Shown: positions 35,383 through 45,257, counted from the first letter of the stretch. The stretch is DNA of 64,000 bases from UBA2882 sp051877575 (GCA_051877575.1 JBJEJA010000046.1:1-64000), one strand, 5' to 3'. The notes: generated by a model from the sequence alone, not told the origin. Translations and numbers: made by a program.

Positions 35383-36096
35383 TTACTTATTTTTATTTAC
35401 AATTCTTGTTTCATAGTTGCCTGTTGCAATATCAATGTAGCGGACAAACAGGGAAACCTTATTCTCTTCATTTAAACTGTTCCAGAGCATATCCGTGAAA
35501 GCGTCAATGTCATCGGGAACCGCTACCAATTTAGGCTCGCCTTCAAAGCTGGGGAGAGGATTGCCGTCATGCATGTAGGTATGAATGAAATGTCCTTCTC
35601 CGGCAGCGGGATTTTCATAAGCAAAGGTATAACGGTTGCATGCATCCGGGTTGCCGTTGTTGCTTTTTAAAATAGACATGGCGTAATTGTAGCCGCCGTC
35701 TTCAATATGCATAATACCGGAAATACGAGGTGTGTAGTTGGGACCGTCCGGCTCAAATTCGCGACTTCTCAGAGACTGCTCAAAAGTAAGCTGTATATCC
35801 ATTCCTTCGTAAATCGTATCCGTTTGGTCGCCGTTGGTCACAATGGTTTTGTTGCCCAGTACACGGACAGGTGCGTAAATGATCAGACTGGGATCTTCCA
35901 GTTTGGAAGGGTCAAATGCCTGAGTGCGGATGCCTTCACCGTCTTCTACAAAGACACGGTTGCGGCTGTTACTGCTGCGCCCCATGATAAAATAAGCAGT
36001 TACCGCTTTCTTTCCGTCAGGGGATTTTCCGATCACGATTCCGCGACCGGGATAAGCATTGCTCTTCAACTCGTTTTCCAGTGATAACATGTTCAT
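35383..36096 (-). CDS. purO: IMP cyclohydrolase, PurO type
   Basis: The 237-residue protein matches the IMP cyclohydrolase family first found in archaea, which closes FAICAR to IMP and is unrelated to the PurH cyclohydrolase domain. Family segments include NAYPGRGIVIGKSPDGKKAV, YFIMGRSSNSRNRVF and ALTF-like DIQLTFEQSLRSREFEPDGPNYTPR. AGGAGG lies eight bases before the ATG. It is the first gene of a two-gene minus-strand operon, 18 bases ahead of the AICAR formyltransferase gene. Confidence 0.88.
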   Translation of the reverse strand: MNMLSLENELKSNAYPGRGIVIGKSPDGKKAVTAYFIMGRSSNSRNRVFVEDGEGIRTQAFDPSKLEDPSLIIYAPVRVLGNKTIVTNGDQTDTIYEGMDIQLTFEQSLRSREFEPDGPNYTPRISGIMHIEDGGYNYAMSILKSNNGNPDACNRYTFAYENPAAGEGHFIHTYMHDGNPLPSFEGEPKLVAVPDDIDAFTDMLWNSLNEENKVSLFVRYIDIATGNYETRIVNKNK

Positions 36097-36142
36097 AATC
36101 TGTTCCTCCTAGATTTTGTGTTAAAAAACACCATATAATCAA

Positions 36143-36171
36143 ATGGTATACGATATAAGTATACTTTTCAA
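36143..36171 (-). promoter_or_regulatory. Promoter of the purO operon
   Basis: On the minus strand TTGAAA (36171-36166) and TACCAT (36148-36143) are 17 bp apart, 47 bases from the purO start. A 10-bp palindrome, AAGTATACTT (36157-36166), lies in the spacer and could be an operator. Confidence 0.55.
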
Positions 36172-36202
36172 GCATTTTTAAAAAAAATATTAGAGAATAT
36201 AG

Positions 36203-36231
36203 CTTGCTTTTCTTTATCGGGTGTCCTATAA
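36203..36231 (+). promoter_or_regulatory. Promoter of nrdD-nrdG
   Basis: TTGCTT (36203-36208) and TATAAT (36226-36231) are 17 bp apart. The leader to the nrdD start is about 120 bases. No convincing pair of NrdR boxes is visible next to it. Confidence 0.7.
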
Positions 36232-36360
36232 TAGAAACGCAACATCTTGTATGAAAAAAGTATAAAAATACTAGATTTTGGAAGAATAAGATATAAGGAG
36301 TTGCAGGTTTGGCGCGGGTTTCCCGCAGGATAGTGTTTGATTGAAAGGAAGGAATTTTTT

Positions 36361-38523
36361 GTGAGGATCATCAAAAGAAGCGGAAAAGAAGTGGGGTTCG
36401 ATATTTCCAAGATTATGGCTGCGGTGCAGAAGGCAAACAGGGAAGTGCCCGAAGCGGATCGCATGAGTGCGGAACAGATCGATGAGATTTCCAACAATGT
36501 AGAAAAGATCTGTCTGGATATGGCCCATACACCCAGTGTAGAGGAAATTCAGGATATGGTGGAAAACCAAATCATGCATCAACAGGCTTTTGAGGTAGCG
36601 AGAAAATATATTACCTATCGTTATAAAAGAGCGCTGGTTCGTAAATCCAATTCCACGGATGAGCAGATTTTGACTTTGATAGAATGTAATAATGAAGAAG
36701 TAAAGCAGGAAAATTCCAATAAAAATCCCATTGTTAACAGCGTGCAGCGCGATTATATGGCAGGAGAGGTCAGCAAGGATATTACCAAGCGCTTTTTGCT
36801 GCCGCCGGATATTGTCAGAGCTCATGAAGAGGGAATTATCCATTTCCATGATGCGGATTATTTTGCACAACATATGCATAACTGCTGTCTTGTGAATCTG
36901 GAAGATATGCTGCAAAACGGCACTGTGATCAGTGAGACCATGATTGACACGCCCAAGAGCTTTTCTACGGCATGTAACATTGCGACCCAGAGTATCGCGC
37001 AGATTGCCAGCAGCCAGTATGGCGGACAGAGTATTACGTTATCCCATCTGGCTCCCTTTGTGGATGTGAGCAGACAGAAACTGCGCCGTCTGGTGACCAA
37101 AGAGTATCAGGATGCGGGAGTGGATCTGAATGAGGAACAGATCAACCAGATTGCGGAGATGCGTGTCAAAGAAGAAATCGAGCGGGGCGTACAGATGATC
37201 CAGTATCAGGTCATTACGCTGATGACTACCAACGGACAGGCCCCATTTGTTACGGTCTTTATGTATCTGGATGAAGTGCCGGAAGGGCGCATCAGAGATG
37301 ACCTTGCCATGGTCATTGAAGAAATGCTCAGACAGAGAATTCTGGGTGTAAAAAATGAAAAAGGCGTATATATTACACCTGCCTTTCCAAAACTAATTTA
37401 TGTATTGGAAGAGGATAATGTCAGAGAAGGAACCAGATACTGGGAGATTACCAAGCTGGCGGCCCAGTGTACCGCAAAGCGGATGGTGCCCGATTATATT
37501 TCCGAAAAGGTTATGAAGGAATTAAAACAGGGCTATTGTTATCCTTGTATGGGATGCCGTTCCTTCCTGACCGTTTATCATGACGACAAGGGAAAACCGA
37601 AATTTTACGGCCGTTTTAATCAGGGTGTTGTTACCTTGAACCTGGTAGACGTTGCCTGTTCTTCGGGAAGAGATATTGATAAATTCTGGAAGATTTTGGA
37701 TGAAAGACTGGATCTTTGCTACCGGGCACTGATGTGCAGACACAACCGGTTAAAGGGGACTCCGTCCGATGTGGCCCCGATCTTGTGGCAGGACGGCGCA
37801 CTGGCAAGGCTCAAAAAGGGAGAAACCATCGATAAACTGTTGTATAACGGCTATTCAACCATTTCCCTCGGTTATGCGGGGTTATGCGAATGTACCAGAT
37901 ATATGACCGGAAAATCCCATACGGATCCGGTGGCAACTCCGTTTGCATTGGAGGTTATGCAGCGGTTAAACGATGCCTGCGCCAAGTGGAGAGAGGAGAC
38001 CAATATTGACTTTAGTCTCTACGGAACACCGCTTGAGTCTACAACCTACAAATTTGCAAAGTGTTTGCAGAAACGGTTCGGTAAGATCAAGGATGTAACG
38101 GATAAGAACTATATTACCAACAGTTATCATGTGCATGTAACGGAAGAAATTGACGCATTCAGCAAACTGACATTTGAAGCACAGTTCCAGAAACTGTCTC
38201 CGGGCGGGGCAGTCAGCTATGTGGAAGTGCCCAACATGCAGAATAATATTGATGCCGTTTTGGCGGTAATGCAGCATATTTATGAAAATATCATGTATGC
38301 GGAGCTGAATACCAAGAGTGATTATTGCCAGAAATGCGGATTTGACGGAGAAATCCGTATTATAAAGGATGAAGAAGGTAAGCTGGTTTGGGAATGCCCC
38401 TGCTGCGGCAACAGAGATCAGGATACCATGAATGTGGCAAGACGTACCTGCGGCTATATCGGAACCCAGTTCTGGAACCAGGGACGCACCCAGGAAATTC
38501 AGGAACGTGTATTGCATTTGTAG
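36361..38523 (+). CDS. nrdD: Anaerobic ribonucleoside-triphosphate reductase
   Basis: NrdD is the oxygen-sensitive glycyl-radical enzyme that makes deoxyribonucleotides. An ATP-cone regulatory domain comes first (IIKRSGKEVGFDISKIMAAV). The C-terminal zinc site has paired cysteines (CQKCGFDG, CPCCGNRD), and the radical glycine is Gly698 in RTCGYIGTQFWNQGR. The start is GTG 36361, placed after AAGGAAGG; an in-frame TTG at 36337 would cover that site. It is 720 residues. NrdG, its activase, follows after 12 bases. Confidence 0.96.
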   Translation: MRIIKRSGKEVGFDISKIMAAVQKANREVPEADRMSAEQIDEISNNVEKICLDMAHTPSVEEIQDMVENQIMHQQAFEVARKYITYRYKRALVRKSNSTDEQILTLIECNNEEVKQENSNKNPIVNSVQRDYMAGEVSKDITKRFLLPPDIVRAHEEGIIHFHDADYFAQHMHNCCLVNLEDMLQNGTVISETMIDTPKSFSTACNIATQSIAQIASSQYGGQSITLSHLAPFVDVSRQKLRRLVTKEYQDAGVDLNEEQINQIAEMRVKEEIERGVQMIQYQVITLMTTNGQAPFVTVFMYLDEVPEGRIRDDLAMVIEEMLRQRILGVKNEKGVYITPAFPKLIYVLEEDNVREGTRYWEITKLAAQCTAKRMVPDYISEKVMKELKQGYCYPCMGCRSFLTVYHDDKGKPKFYGRFNQGVVTLNLVDVACSSGRDIDKFWKILDERLDLCYRALMCRHNRLKGTPSDVAPILWQDGALARLKKGETIDKLLYNGYSTISLGYAGLCECTRYMTGKSHTDPVATPFALEVMQRLNDACAKWREETNIDFSLYGTPLESTTYKFAKCLQKRFGKIKDVTDKNYITNSYHVHVTEEIDAFSKLTFEAQFQKLSPGGAVSYVEVPNMQNNIDAVLAVMQHIYENIMYAELNTKSDYCQKCGFDGEIRIIKDEEGKLVWECPCCGNRDQDTMNVARRTCGYIGTQFWNQGRTQEIQERVLHL

Positions 38524-38535
38524 ATCGGAGAGATT

Positions 38536-39087
38536 ATGAATTACGCATCTATAAAAAAAACGGACATCGCCAATGGGGTTGGTGTCCGTGTTTCTTTATT
38601 CGTATCCGGCTGTACCCATCATTGTAAGGAGTGCTTTAATCCGGAAACATGGAATTTTGCATACGGAGAACCTTTCACGGAGGAAACGGAGGAAGAACTG
38701 CTGCAGGCGCTGGCACCGACGCATATCAAAGGCTTGACGCTGCTTGGAGGAGAACCCATGGAGCCGGATCATCAGAGAGCGCTGCTTCCTTTCCTGAGAA
38801 AAGTAAAAGAACGGTTTCCAAATAAAACCATCTGGTGTTATACTGGTTATACATTGGAATGCGATCTCATGGGAACCAGTGCGGATGCCATGGGCAGAGT
38901 CGGACGGGCAAAATGTGAGGTGACGGAAGAATTTTTAAATATGCTGGATATACTGGTAGATGGAGAGTTTATGATTGATCTGAAGGATATCCGCTTGAAA
39001 TTCCGTGGGTCTTCCAATCAGAGAATCCTGGATGTGAAAAAAACCATGAGAGAGAAAAAAGCGATTTTGGCGGCAGAATTTATGTAA
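38536..39087 (+). CDS. nrdG: Anaerobic ribonucleotide reductase-activating protein
   Basis: NrdG is a radical SAM enzyme that creates the glycyl radical on NrdD. Its [4Fe-4S] motif is Cys26-x3-Cys30-x2-Cys33 (CTHHCKECFN). LLGGEPMEPDHQ is the SAM-binding segment. GGAGAG precedes the ATG. At 183 residues it is typical, and nrdDG form an operon. Confidence 0.95.
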   Translation: MNYASIKKTDIANGVGVRVSLFVSGCTHHCKECFNPETWNFAYGEPFTEETEEELLQALAPTHIKGLTLLGGEPMEPDHQRALLPFLRKVKERFPNKTIWCYTGYTLECDLMGTSADAMGRVGRAKCEVTEEFLNMLDILVDGEFMIDLKDIRLKFRGSSNQRILDVKKTMREKKAILAAEFM

Positions 39088-39136
39088 AAAATGAAAAGGC
39101 TACAGTTTGGTAAATAAAAACCATGGAGGGAAAAGT

Positions 39137-39739
39137 ATGAATCAAAAAGCAATGTTTCAGTTGACGTACGGGCTTTTCGTGCTCAGTGCAAAAGAGGGAG
39201 ATTTTCAGAATGGCTGCATCATCAATACGGCGGCGCAGGTTACAAGTGATCCGAACCGGATCAGTATTGCGGTCAATAAGGGCAACAAAACCTGTGAAAT
39301 GATCGATCATACGGGAGAATTTAATGTATCCGTGCTGACGGAAAAAACACCGTTTGAAGTATTTACGCACTTTGGATTTCAGAGCGGCAGGGTAAAGGAT
39401 AAGTTTGAAGGCTGGGGCTTTAAGGAAAAAGCAGAAAACGGCATTTATTATCTGACCGGCAGCACCAACGCTTATATCAGCGGAAAGGTTGTCCAGAAAA
39501 TCGATTTGGGAACCCATATCCTGTTTATCGCTGATGTGACGGCGGCAGAGGTGTTATCTGCAGATCCCAGTGTTACCTACAGCTATTATCAGCAGAACAT
39601 TAAGCCGAAGCCTGTTGAGAAAAAGAAAAGCGGTTATACCTGTACCATATGCGGATATGTCTATGAGGGGGATGAGCTTCCTGCGGACTTTATCTGTCCG
39701 ATCTGCAAACACGGTGCAGAGGCGTTTGTCAAAAATTAA
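39137..39739 (+). CDS. Flavin reductase domain fused to a rubredoxin domain
   Basis: Residues 1 to about 160 form an FMN-binding flavoredoxin-like split barrel (FQLTYGLFVLSAKEGDFQNGCIINTAAQVTSDP). The last 35 or so residues are a rubredoxin: CTICGYVYEGDELP then CPICKHGAEAF, giving the Fe(Cys)4 site. This is the layout of the high-molecular-weight rubredoxin of Moorella, which links NADH or ferredoxin to oxygen-reducing flavodiiron proteins. ATG 39137 is chosen because GGAGGG lies upstream. No flavodiiron or rubrerythrin gene is adjacent. Confidence 0.88.
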   Translation: MNQKAMFQLTYGLFVLSAKEGDFQNGCIINTAAQVTSDPNRISIAVNKGNKTCEMIDHTGEFNVSVLTEKTPFEVFTHFGFQSGRVKDKFEGWGFKEKAENGIYYLTGSTNAYISGKVVQKIDLGTHILFIADVTAAEVLSADPSVTYSYYQQNIKPKPVEKKKSGYTCTICGYVYEGDELPADFICPICKHGAEAFVKN

Positions 39740-39754
39740 ATCAGGAGAATTTTT

Positions 39755-40891
39755 ATGAAGTTCATGCATTTATCGGACCTTCATATCGGAAAACGGGTAA
39801 ACGAGTACTCTATGCTGGAGGATCAGACTTACATTTTAAAACAGATCCTTCATCTTGTGGACGAGGAAAAACCGGAGGCGGTTTTGATCGCCGGGGATAT
39901 TTATGATAAAAGTGTTCCCGGCGGCGATGCCGTTATGCTATTTGACCGGTTCCTGACACAGCTTGCAAAGAGGAAGGTGCCCGTTTTTTTGATTAGCGGA
40001 AATCATGATTCTGCAGAGCGCCTGGCTTTCGGAAGAGAGCTTCTGGCAGACAGTGATGTTTATGTATCGGAGGTCTATGAGGGAAAAATACAGAAGATTA
40101 CAAAGACAGACCAATACGGGAGGATCCATTTTTATCTGTTCCCGTTTCTGAAGCCGGCGGTGGTCAAACACTTTATGCCGGAAAAAGAAATTACGGATTA
40201 TCAGAGTGCCATGGAAGCGGTTGTGGAAGGAATGGATATCGATTTTTCGGAGAGGAATGTCTTTCTGGTACATCAGTTTCTGACAGGCGCAGAGAAAAGT
40301 GAATCCGAAGAAGTTTCCGTAGGCGGATTGGATGATATTTCTGCATCGGTGTTCGACGGTATAGACTATGTGGCATTGGGGCATATCCACAGGCCGCAGT
40401 CGGTTTCGAGAGATACTGTCCGTTACTGCGGAACGCCGTTGAAATATTCTTTTTCCGAAGCGGAGCATGAGAAAACGGTAACGTTTGTCACGATGAAGGA
40501 AAAAGGTAAGGTAGAGATAACGGAGAGGAAACTTGTCCCCATCAGAGATATGCGAAAGATCAAAGGCAGTTATCTGGAGCTAACCAATCCGGAGCGTTAT
40601 AAAAATACCCGGGTGGAGGATTATCTTGCCATTACTTTGACGGATGATGAGGATATTCCGGAGGTCATGGGAAAGCTTTCCTGTATTTATCCCAATATTA
40701 TGAAACTGGAATATGATAACCGCCGGACAAGGGCGGCGGGGATTGATGATATGCCGGGGATGGCTGATGATAAGACACCTTTGGAACTGTTTGCTGAATT
40801 TTATGAAAAACAGAACGGAATGTCCATGTCGGATGCACAGCGGGAATATGTATCCGCATTGATCGAAGATATCTGGGAGGACAGCCTATGA
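39755..40891 (+). CDS. sbcD: Exonuclease SbcCD subunit D
   Basis: SbcD is the Mre11-like manganese nuclease of the SbcCD complex, which cuts DNA hairpins and protein-blocked ends. The phosphoesterase motifs are MKFMHLSDLHIGKR, LIAGDIYDKSVPG, SGNHDSAERLAFG, and LGHIHRPQ. It is 378 residues with AGGAG upstream, and overlaps sbcC by four bases (ATGA). Confidence 0.95.
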   Translation: MKFMHLSDLHIGKRVNEYSMLEDQTYILKQILHLVDEEKPEAVLIAGDIYDKSVPGGDAVMLFDRFLTQLAKRKVPVFLISGNHDSAERLAFGRELLADSDVYVSEVYEGKIQKITKTDQYGRIHFYLFPFLKPAVVKHFMPEKEITDYQSAMEAVVEGMDIDFSERNVFLVHQFLTGAEKSESEEVSVGGLDDISASVFDGIDYVALGHIHRPQSVSRDTVRYCGTPLKYSFSEAEHEKTVTFVTMKEKGKVEITERKLVPIRDMRKIKGSYLELTNPERYKNTRVEDYLAITLTDDEDIPEVMGKLSCIYPNIMKLEYDNRRTRAAGIDDMPGMADDKTPLELFAEFYEKQNGMSMSDAQREYVSALIEDIWEDSL

Positions 40892-43677
40892 AACCTTTGA
40901 AACTGGTGATGTCCGCATTCGGTCCGTATGCGGAGGAAGAAATCATCGATTTTGAAAAACTGGGAAATTCGGGACTATATCTGATTACCGGAGATACCGG
41001 ATCCGGTAAGACCACCATATTTGATGCCATTTCCTTTGCGCTGTTTGGGGAAAGCAGCGGCAACAGGGAGCCATCCATGCTGCGAAGCCGCTTTGCGGAT
41101 GCCAAGACAAAGACTTATGTACAGTTTTCTTTTACATATAAGAGAAATTGTTATGAGATACGCCGAAATCCTGAGTATCTGCGCCCCAAAGACAGGGGAG
41201 AAGGAGAAACGGCGGAACGGGCAGATGCGGTTCTGACCATGCCGGGAGGAAGCGTCGTTACAGGGGTGAAAAATGTCAATGACCGGGTAACAGAACTGCT
41301 GGGAATCAATCGGGAGCAGTTTTCCCAGATTGCCATGATCGCGCAAGGTGAATTTTTGAAACTGCTGCTTTCGGATACCAAAAAGCGCAGCGAGATATTT
41401 CGGGAAATTTTCGGTACCGGAAAGTATCAGGAATTGCAGGATGCCTTAAGAAGCAGGAGCGGAAAACTGCATGATGAATATGATGTGATTTCACGCAGTA
41501 TTCACCAATATTTGGAAGGTTTCCGCTGTCCGCCCGATCACATAAGATATGAAGTAATTGAGAAAATAAAATCAGATACCGGGATTTCTTCCGCGGAAAG
41601 TGTAAGAGGAGTATTGGAAGAAGTATGCGGAGATTTACGGGAGCGTGCAAAGGAAGCAAGGAAGGCCTTGCGGGAAACGGATCAGGAGTTGAGCAAAGTT
41701 ACCCAGAGTCTGGGAATCTATGAGGCGATCCTTCATACGAAAGAGCAACTTTCCAAAGAGCAGAAAAAAAGGAGCGAGCTGCAGGAAAAACTGGATGTCT
41801 GCAACGGGAAACTGGAAGAAGAGCAAAAGACGGAAATCAGGAGAAAAGAACTGTCGGAAGAGATTTTATTAAAGAAAGAGAATCTCAAAGGTTTTGCGGA
41901 ATTGGAAAACCTGATAACGGAAAGTAATCTGAAAGAAAAAGCTTTGCGCGAGATGAGTGCAGAAACGGAAAGAGAACGGCAGGAGATTGCCGGGTTGCAG
42001 GAAAAACTTGCAGCGGGGCAGGAAAGAAGGCGGCTTTTGGACAATCCCGAAGCAAATTATGCCAAATGGGAAAGGGAAAAGCAAAGGTTAGAGCAACTTT
42101 ACAAGGTTTGGCAGGAATACCGGAGTGATCTGAGGCGTATTCTGGAACTGGAAGAAGAAGAAAAACAGGAACGGGAACGATATCAAAAGGTCGCAGAAGA
42201 GGCAGATGTGTTGCTGCAAAAAGCACTCTCTCTGGAACGGGCGTTTCTGGACGGACAGGCGGGAGTGCTGGCAATGAGGCTGGAGCCGGGGAAACCGTGT
42301 CCCGTCTGCGGCGCTTCGGAGCATCCGAATCCTGCATGTACGTATGCCGAAGTTCCGGAGCAGTCCGAAGTGGAACGGGCCAAGGAAAAAGCTGAGCACA
42401 TGAGGAAGCAGGCAGCGGGATACAGTGAGCATATCAAAGAAATTGCTGCCACAAAGGCTGTATTGCAGGAGAAGAAGGAAAACATCGAGGAACAGCTTAT
42501 GGTTTCGTCCGCGGATTGGAAAAAAACGGAAAAGGATCTGTGGGATGCGGTATTGAAAAAGCACATACGGGAAGCAGATCAGCAGATGAAAAAAGCGGGA
42601 CAGCTGATAGAGGAAGCGAAACAGTTGGATGAACAGCTGCCCAAAGAAAGTGAACGCCTGAATACATTGATATCGCAGTTTCAGAAGGAGCGGGAACAGC
42701 TTGCAACACTGCAGGAGAGTGCCAGGTCCATGAAGCAACAGATAGGGGAAAGGCGCAAACAGCTGGGATTTGCCGATGGAAAAGAGGCGAATGCCTATAT
42801 CAAAAATTTGGAAAAAGAATGGACGAGCCTGCAAAAAGCTTACGAAAAGGCGGAAGCAGATGTGTCGGAAACAAGTCTGAACATGAAGGAAACAGAGGCA
42901 GCTATCCGTACGCTGACAGCTTCTTTAAAGAAACAGAAAAAAGAAGCGGGAGAAGAGGAAGCGGAAGTGCTTTCGGAAAAAGCCGAAAATCTCGAACGGG
43001 AGAAAAAGCGGTTGGAGACTGTCACAAAAGAAGCGGAATTGATTGCCGATACCGATGAAAATGTTCGAAAAAATGTGTGCAGGCAGCTGGAGCGGTTGGA
43101 AGAAACCGGCGCGAAATGGCAGATGGTCAAGGCGCTTCACAATACCGCAAGCGGAAGTGTTGCGGGCAGGGACAAGGTGATGCTGGAGACTTATGTGCAG
43201 ATGGCATATTTTGACAGGATCATTGCCAGAGCCAACGTACATTTTATGAAAATGACCGATGGAAGATTCGAACTGCTTCGTGCCAAAGAAGCAGGCAATC
43301 AGAGAAGTCAGAGCGGGCTGGAGTTGAATGTGCTGGATCATTATGATATGAGCCGGGACGGCGGAAGCCGCAGCGTCAAATCATTATCCGGAGGAGAGTC
43401 GTTTTTGGCGGCACTTTCCCTTGCACTGGGTATGAGTGAAGAGGTCAGTGCCAATGCGGGCGGCATTGAGCTGGATGCATTGTTTGTGGATGAAGGTTTT
43501 GGTACACTGGATGAAGCTGCTTTGGACAGAGCCATCAAAGCCTTACAAGAGTTATCAAGTGCTAACCGAATTGTGGGAATTATTTCCCATGTACCGGAAC
43601 TGAAGAACCGTATGGAGCGGCAGATTATTGTAAAGAAAGACAAATTAAAAGGAAGCAGAACGGAACTGATAGTATGA
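40888..43677 (+). CDS. sbcC: Exonuclease SbcCD subunit C (SMC-like ATPase)
   Basis: SbcC is the Rad50-like ATPase partner of SbcD. Walker A (GDTGSGKTTIFDA) is at the N terminus; the ABC signature (LSGGESFLAALSLALGM) and Walker B (DALFVDEGFGTLDE) are at the C terminus. Two long coiled coils between them meet at the zinc hook Cys471-Pro-Val-Cys474. Length 929 is slightly below E. coli SbcC. It is followed with a 4-base overlap by sfsA. Confidence 0.95.
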   Translation: MKPLKLVMSAFGPYAEEEIIDFEKLGNSGLYLITGDTGSGKTTIFDAISFALFGESSGNREPSMLRSRFADAKTKTYVQFSFTYKRNCYEIRRNPEYLRPKDRGEGETAERADAVLTMPGGSVVTGVKNVNDRVTELLGINREQFSQIAMIAQGEFLKLLLSDTKKRSEIFREIFGTGKYQELQDALRSRSGKLHDEYDVISRSIHQYLEGFRCPPDHIRYEVIEKIKSDTGISSAESVRGVLEEVCGDLRERAKEARKALRETDQELSKVTQSLGIYEAILHTKEQLSKEQKKRSELQEKLDVCNGKLEEEQKTEIRRKELSEEILLKKENLKGFAELENLITESNLKEKALREMSAETERERQEIAGLQEKLAAGQERRRLLDNPEANYAKWEREKQRLEQLYKVWQEYRSDLRRILELEEEEKQERERYQKVAEEADVLLQKALSLERAFLDGQAGVLAMRLEPGKPCPVCGASEHPNPACTYAEVPEQSEVERAKEKAEHMRKQAAGYSEHIKEIAATKAVLQEKKENIEEQLMVSSADWKKTEKDLWDAVLKKHIREADQQMKKAGQLIEEAKQLDEQLPKESERLNTLISQFQKEREQLATLQESARSMKQQIGERRKQLGFADGKEANAYIKNLEKEWTSLQKAYEKAEADVSETSLNMKETEAAIRTLTASLKKQKKEAGEEEAEVLSEKAENLEREKKRLETVTKEAELIADTDENVRKNVCRQLERLEETGAKWQMVKALHNTASGSVAGRDKVMLETYVQMAYFDRIIARANVHFMKMTDGRFELLRAKEAGNQRSQSGLELNVLDHYDMSRDGGSRSVKSLSGGESFLAALSLALGMSEEVSANAGGIELDALFVDEGFGTLDEAALDRAIKALQELSSANRIVGIISHVPELKNRMERQIIVKKDKLKGSRTELIV

Positions 43678-44363
43678 AGTATGCAAATGTAACGGAAGGT
43701 AATTTTGTGGAGCGTCCTAACCGCTTTATCGCCTACGTGGATATTGACGGCAGGCGGGAAATCTGTCATGTAAAAAATACCGGCAGATGTAAGGAACTGC
43801 TCGTACCCGGAGCAACGGTATATCTGACCAAAGCGGATAATCCGGACAGGAAAACTGCATATGATCTCATCGGAGTCCGCAAGGGAGAACGGATGATCAA
43901 TCTGGATTCCCAGCTTCCCAATGCAGCAGCCTATGAGTGGATATCAAAGCATAAAAAAGAGTGGAACATTGAGCAGCTGAAAAGGGAAGTAAAGTACGGA
44001 AACTCCAGATTTGACCTTTGGGGAAAGAAAACGGACGGCAAAGAATTTTTTATCGAAGTAAAGGGTGTAACGCTGGAGGAAGACGGAGTTGTCCGTTTCC
44101 CGGATGCTCCTACGGAACGCGGCATCAAGCATGTTGAGGAACTGGCGGAATGTGTCGGGGAAGGGTATGGAGCGGCAATCCTGTTTGTCATTCAGATGGA
44201 CGGGGTAAGGTGGTTTGAGCCCAATATGGTGACGCATCCCGCCTTTGGGGAAGCATTAAAGAAAGCGGAGAAAGCGGGCGTGCTGGTCAGGGCAGTCTGT
44301 TGCGGGGTGGCTCCGGATGAAATGTACATACGAAAAGAAGTGGAAGTCAGACTTCCGTTGTGA
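43674..44363 (+). CDS. sfsA: DNA/RNA nuclease-like protein SfsA
   Basis: The 229-residue protein has an N-terminal OB-fold (FVERPNRFIAYVDIDG, CHVKNTGRCKELLVPG) and a C-terminal PD-(D/E)XK nuclease-like domain with FFIEVKGVTLEEDG and FPDAPTERGIKHVEEL. It was named for sugar fermentation stimulation in E. coli; the fold suggests nucleic acid binding or cleavage. Overlap with sbcC indicates co-translation. Confidence 0.93.
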   Translation: MKYANVTEGNFVERPNRFIAYVDIDGRREICHVKNTGRCKELLVPGATVYLTKADNPDRKTAYDLIGVRKGERMINLDSQLPNAAAYEWISKHKKEWNIEQLKREVKYGNSRFDLWGKKTDGKEFFIEVKGVTLEEDGVVRFPDAPTERGIKHVEELAECVGEGYGAAILFVIQMDGVRWFEPNMVTHPAFGEALKKAEKAGVLVRAVCCGVAPDEMYIRKEVEVRLPL

Positions 44364-44392
44364 TAGTATGTATGCGGATGGAGAGAGAAAAC

Positions 44393-45238
44393 ATGAAATC
44401 GGAAAAGAACATGCAGGTCAATGGCAATTTGGAGCATTTAAAAGAGAAAAAACTGTTTTTGTTTGATATCGACGGCACTATAGCATTATCAGAGGATGTT
44501 ATCGACGGCACTTTTGAACTGCTGGATTATATCCGGGAGATTGGCGGACGAGCCGTTTATATTACGAATAATTCTTCCAAAAGTACGGCGGATTATGTGG
44601 AAAAATTTCGGAGGATGCACATTCCGGCGATATCGGAAGATTTTGTAACTGCGGGCAGCTTTACCTTATCCTATCTGACGGAGCATCATGGGGATGATCT
44701 GATTTATGCAATGGCAACAAAGTCCTATGTGGATGAACTTCGCAAGAACGGTCTGCATGTGACGGAAGATTATTCCGAGGCCGTGGATGTGGTGCTGACG
44801 GCATTTGATACGGAATTGACCTATGAAAAAATCGAGACTGTATGCAGGATTTTGATGGATGATAAAAAGGAACGCATCTGGCTTGCCACCAATGCGGATC
44901 TTCGATGCCCGGTAAGCTTTGGCATGATACCGGACTGCGGATCCATCTGCAATATGATTTCTGCCGCTACGGACCGGAAACCGGTTTATCTGGGAAAACC
45001 CGCACCGGGACTGGTCAATTACAGTATGGAGATCACGGGCTTTTCCAAAGAGGAAACTCTCGTGGTGGGAGACCGCATATATACGGATATTGCCTGTGGG
45101 GAAAACGCGGGAGTGGAAACCTGCCTTGTGCTGACGGGTGAGGCAAAAGCGGAAGATGTGGAAGGCGCAGCGAACCGCATTGATTTCTGCTTTCCGTCGG
45201 TTCGGGAATTGTATGAAAAAATCATGCTCCAATCATAA
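44393..45238 (+). CDS. HAD-IIA family hydrolase (NagD/p-nitrophenyl phosphatase type)
   Basis: The core reads FLFDIDGTIALSEDVIDG, with the nucleophile in DIDGT, then VYITNNSSKS, GKPAPGLVNYSME and VVGDRIYTDIACGENAG. This is the sugar-phosphate or nucleotide phosphatase subfamily with a C2 cap. The start is uncertain: ATG 44393 has GGAGAG upstream, while GTG 44360 overlaps the sfsA stop and ATG 44372 and 44378 also lie in frame. Substrate cannot be read from the sequence. Confidence 0.88.
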   Translation: MKSEKNMQVNGNLEHLKEKKLFLFDIDGTIALSEDVIDGTFELLDYIREIGGRAVYITNNSSKSTADYVEKFRRMHIPAISEDFVTAGSFTLSYLTEHHGDDLIYAMATKSYVDELRKNGLHVTEDYSEAVDVVLTAFDTELTYEKIETVCRILMDDKKERIWLATNADLRCPVSFGMIPDCGSICNMISAATDRKPVYLGKPAPGLVNYSMEITGFSKEETLVVGDRIYTDIACGENAGVETCLVLTGEAKAEDVEGAANRIDFCFPSVRELYEKIMLQS

Positions 45239-45257
45239 AGAGAAAAGGTGAAAAACA

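Noticed and set aside
36128..36137. ACACCATATA, similar to half an NrdR box, near nrdD
   Set aside because: It lies in the purO leader about 65 bases upstream of the nrdD -35 box, only one half matches, and no second box is seen.
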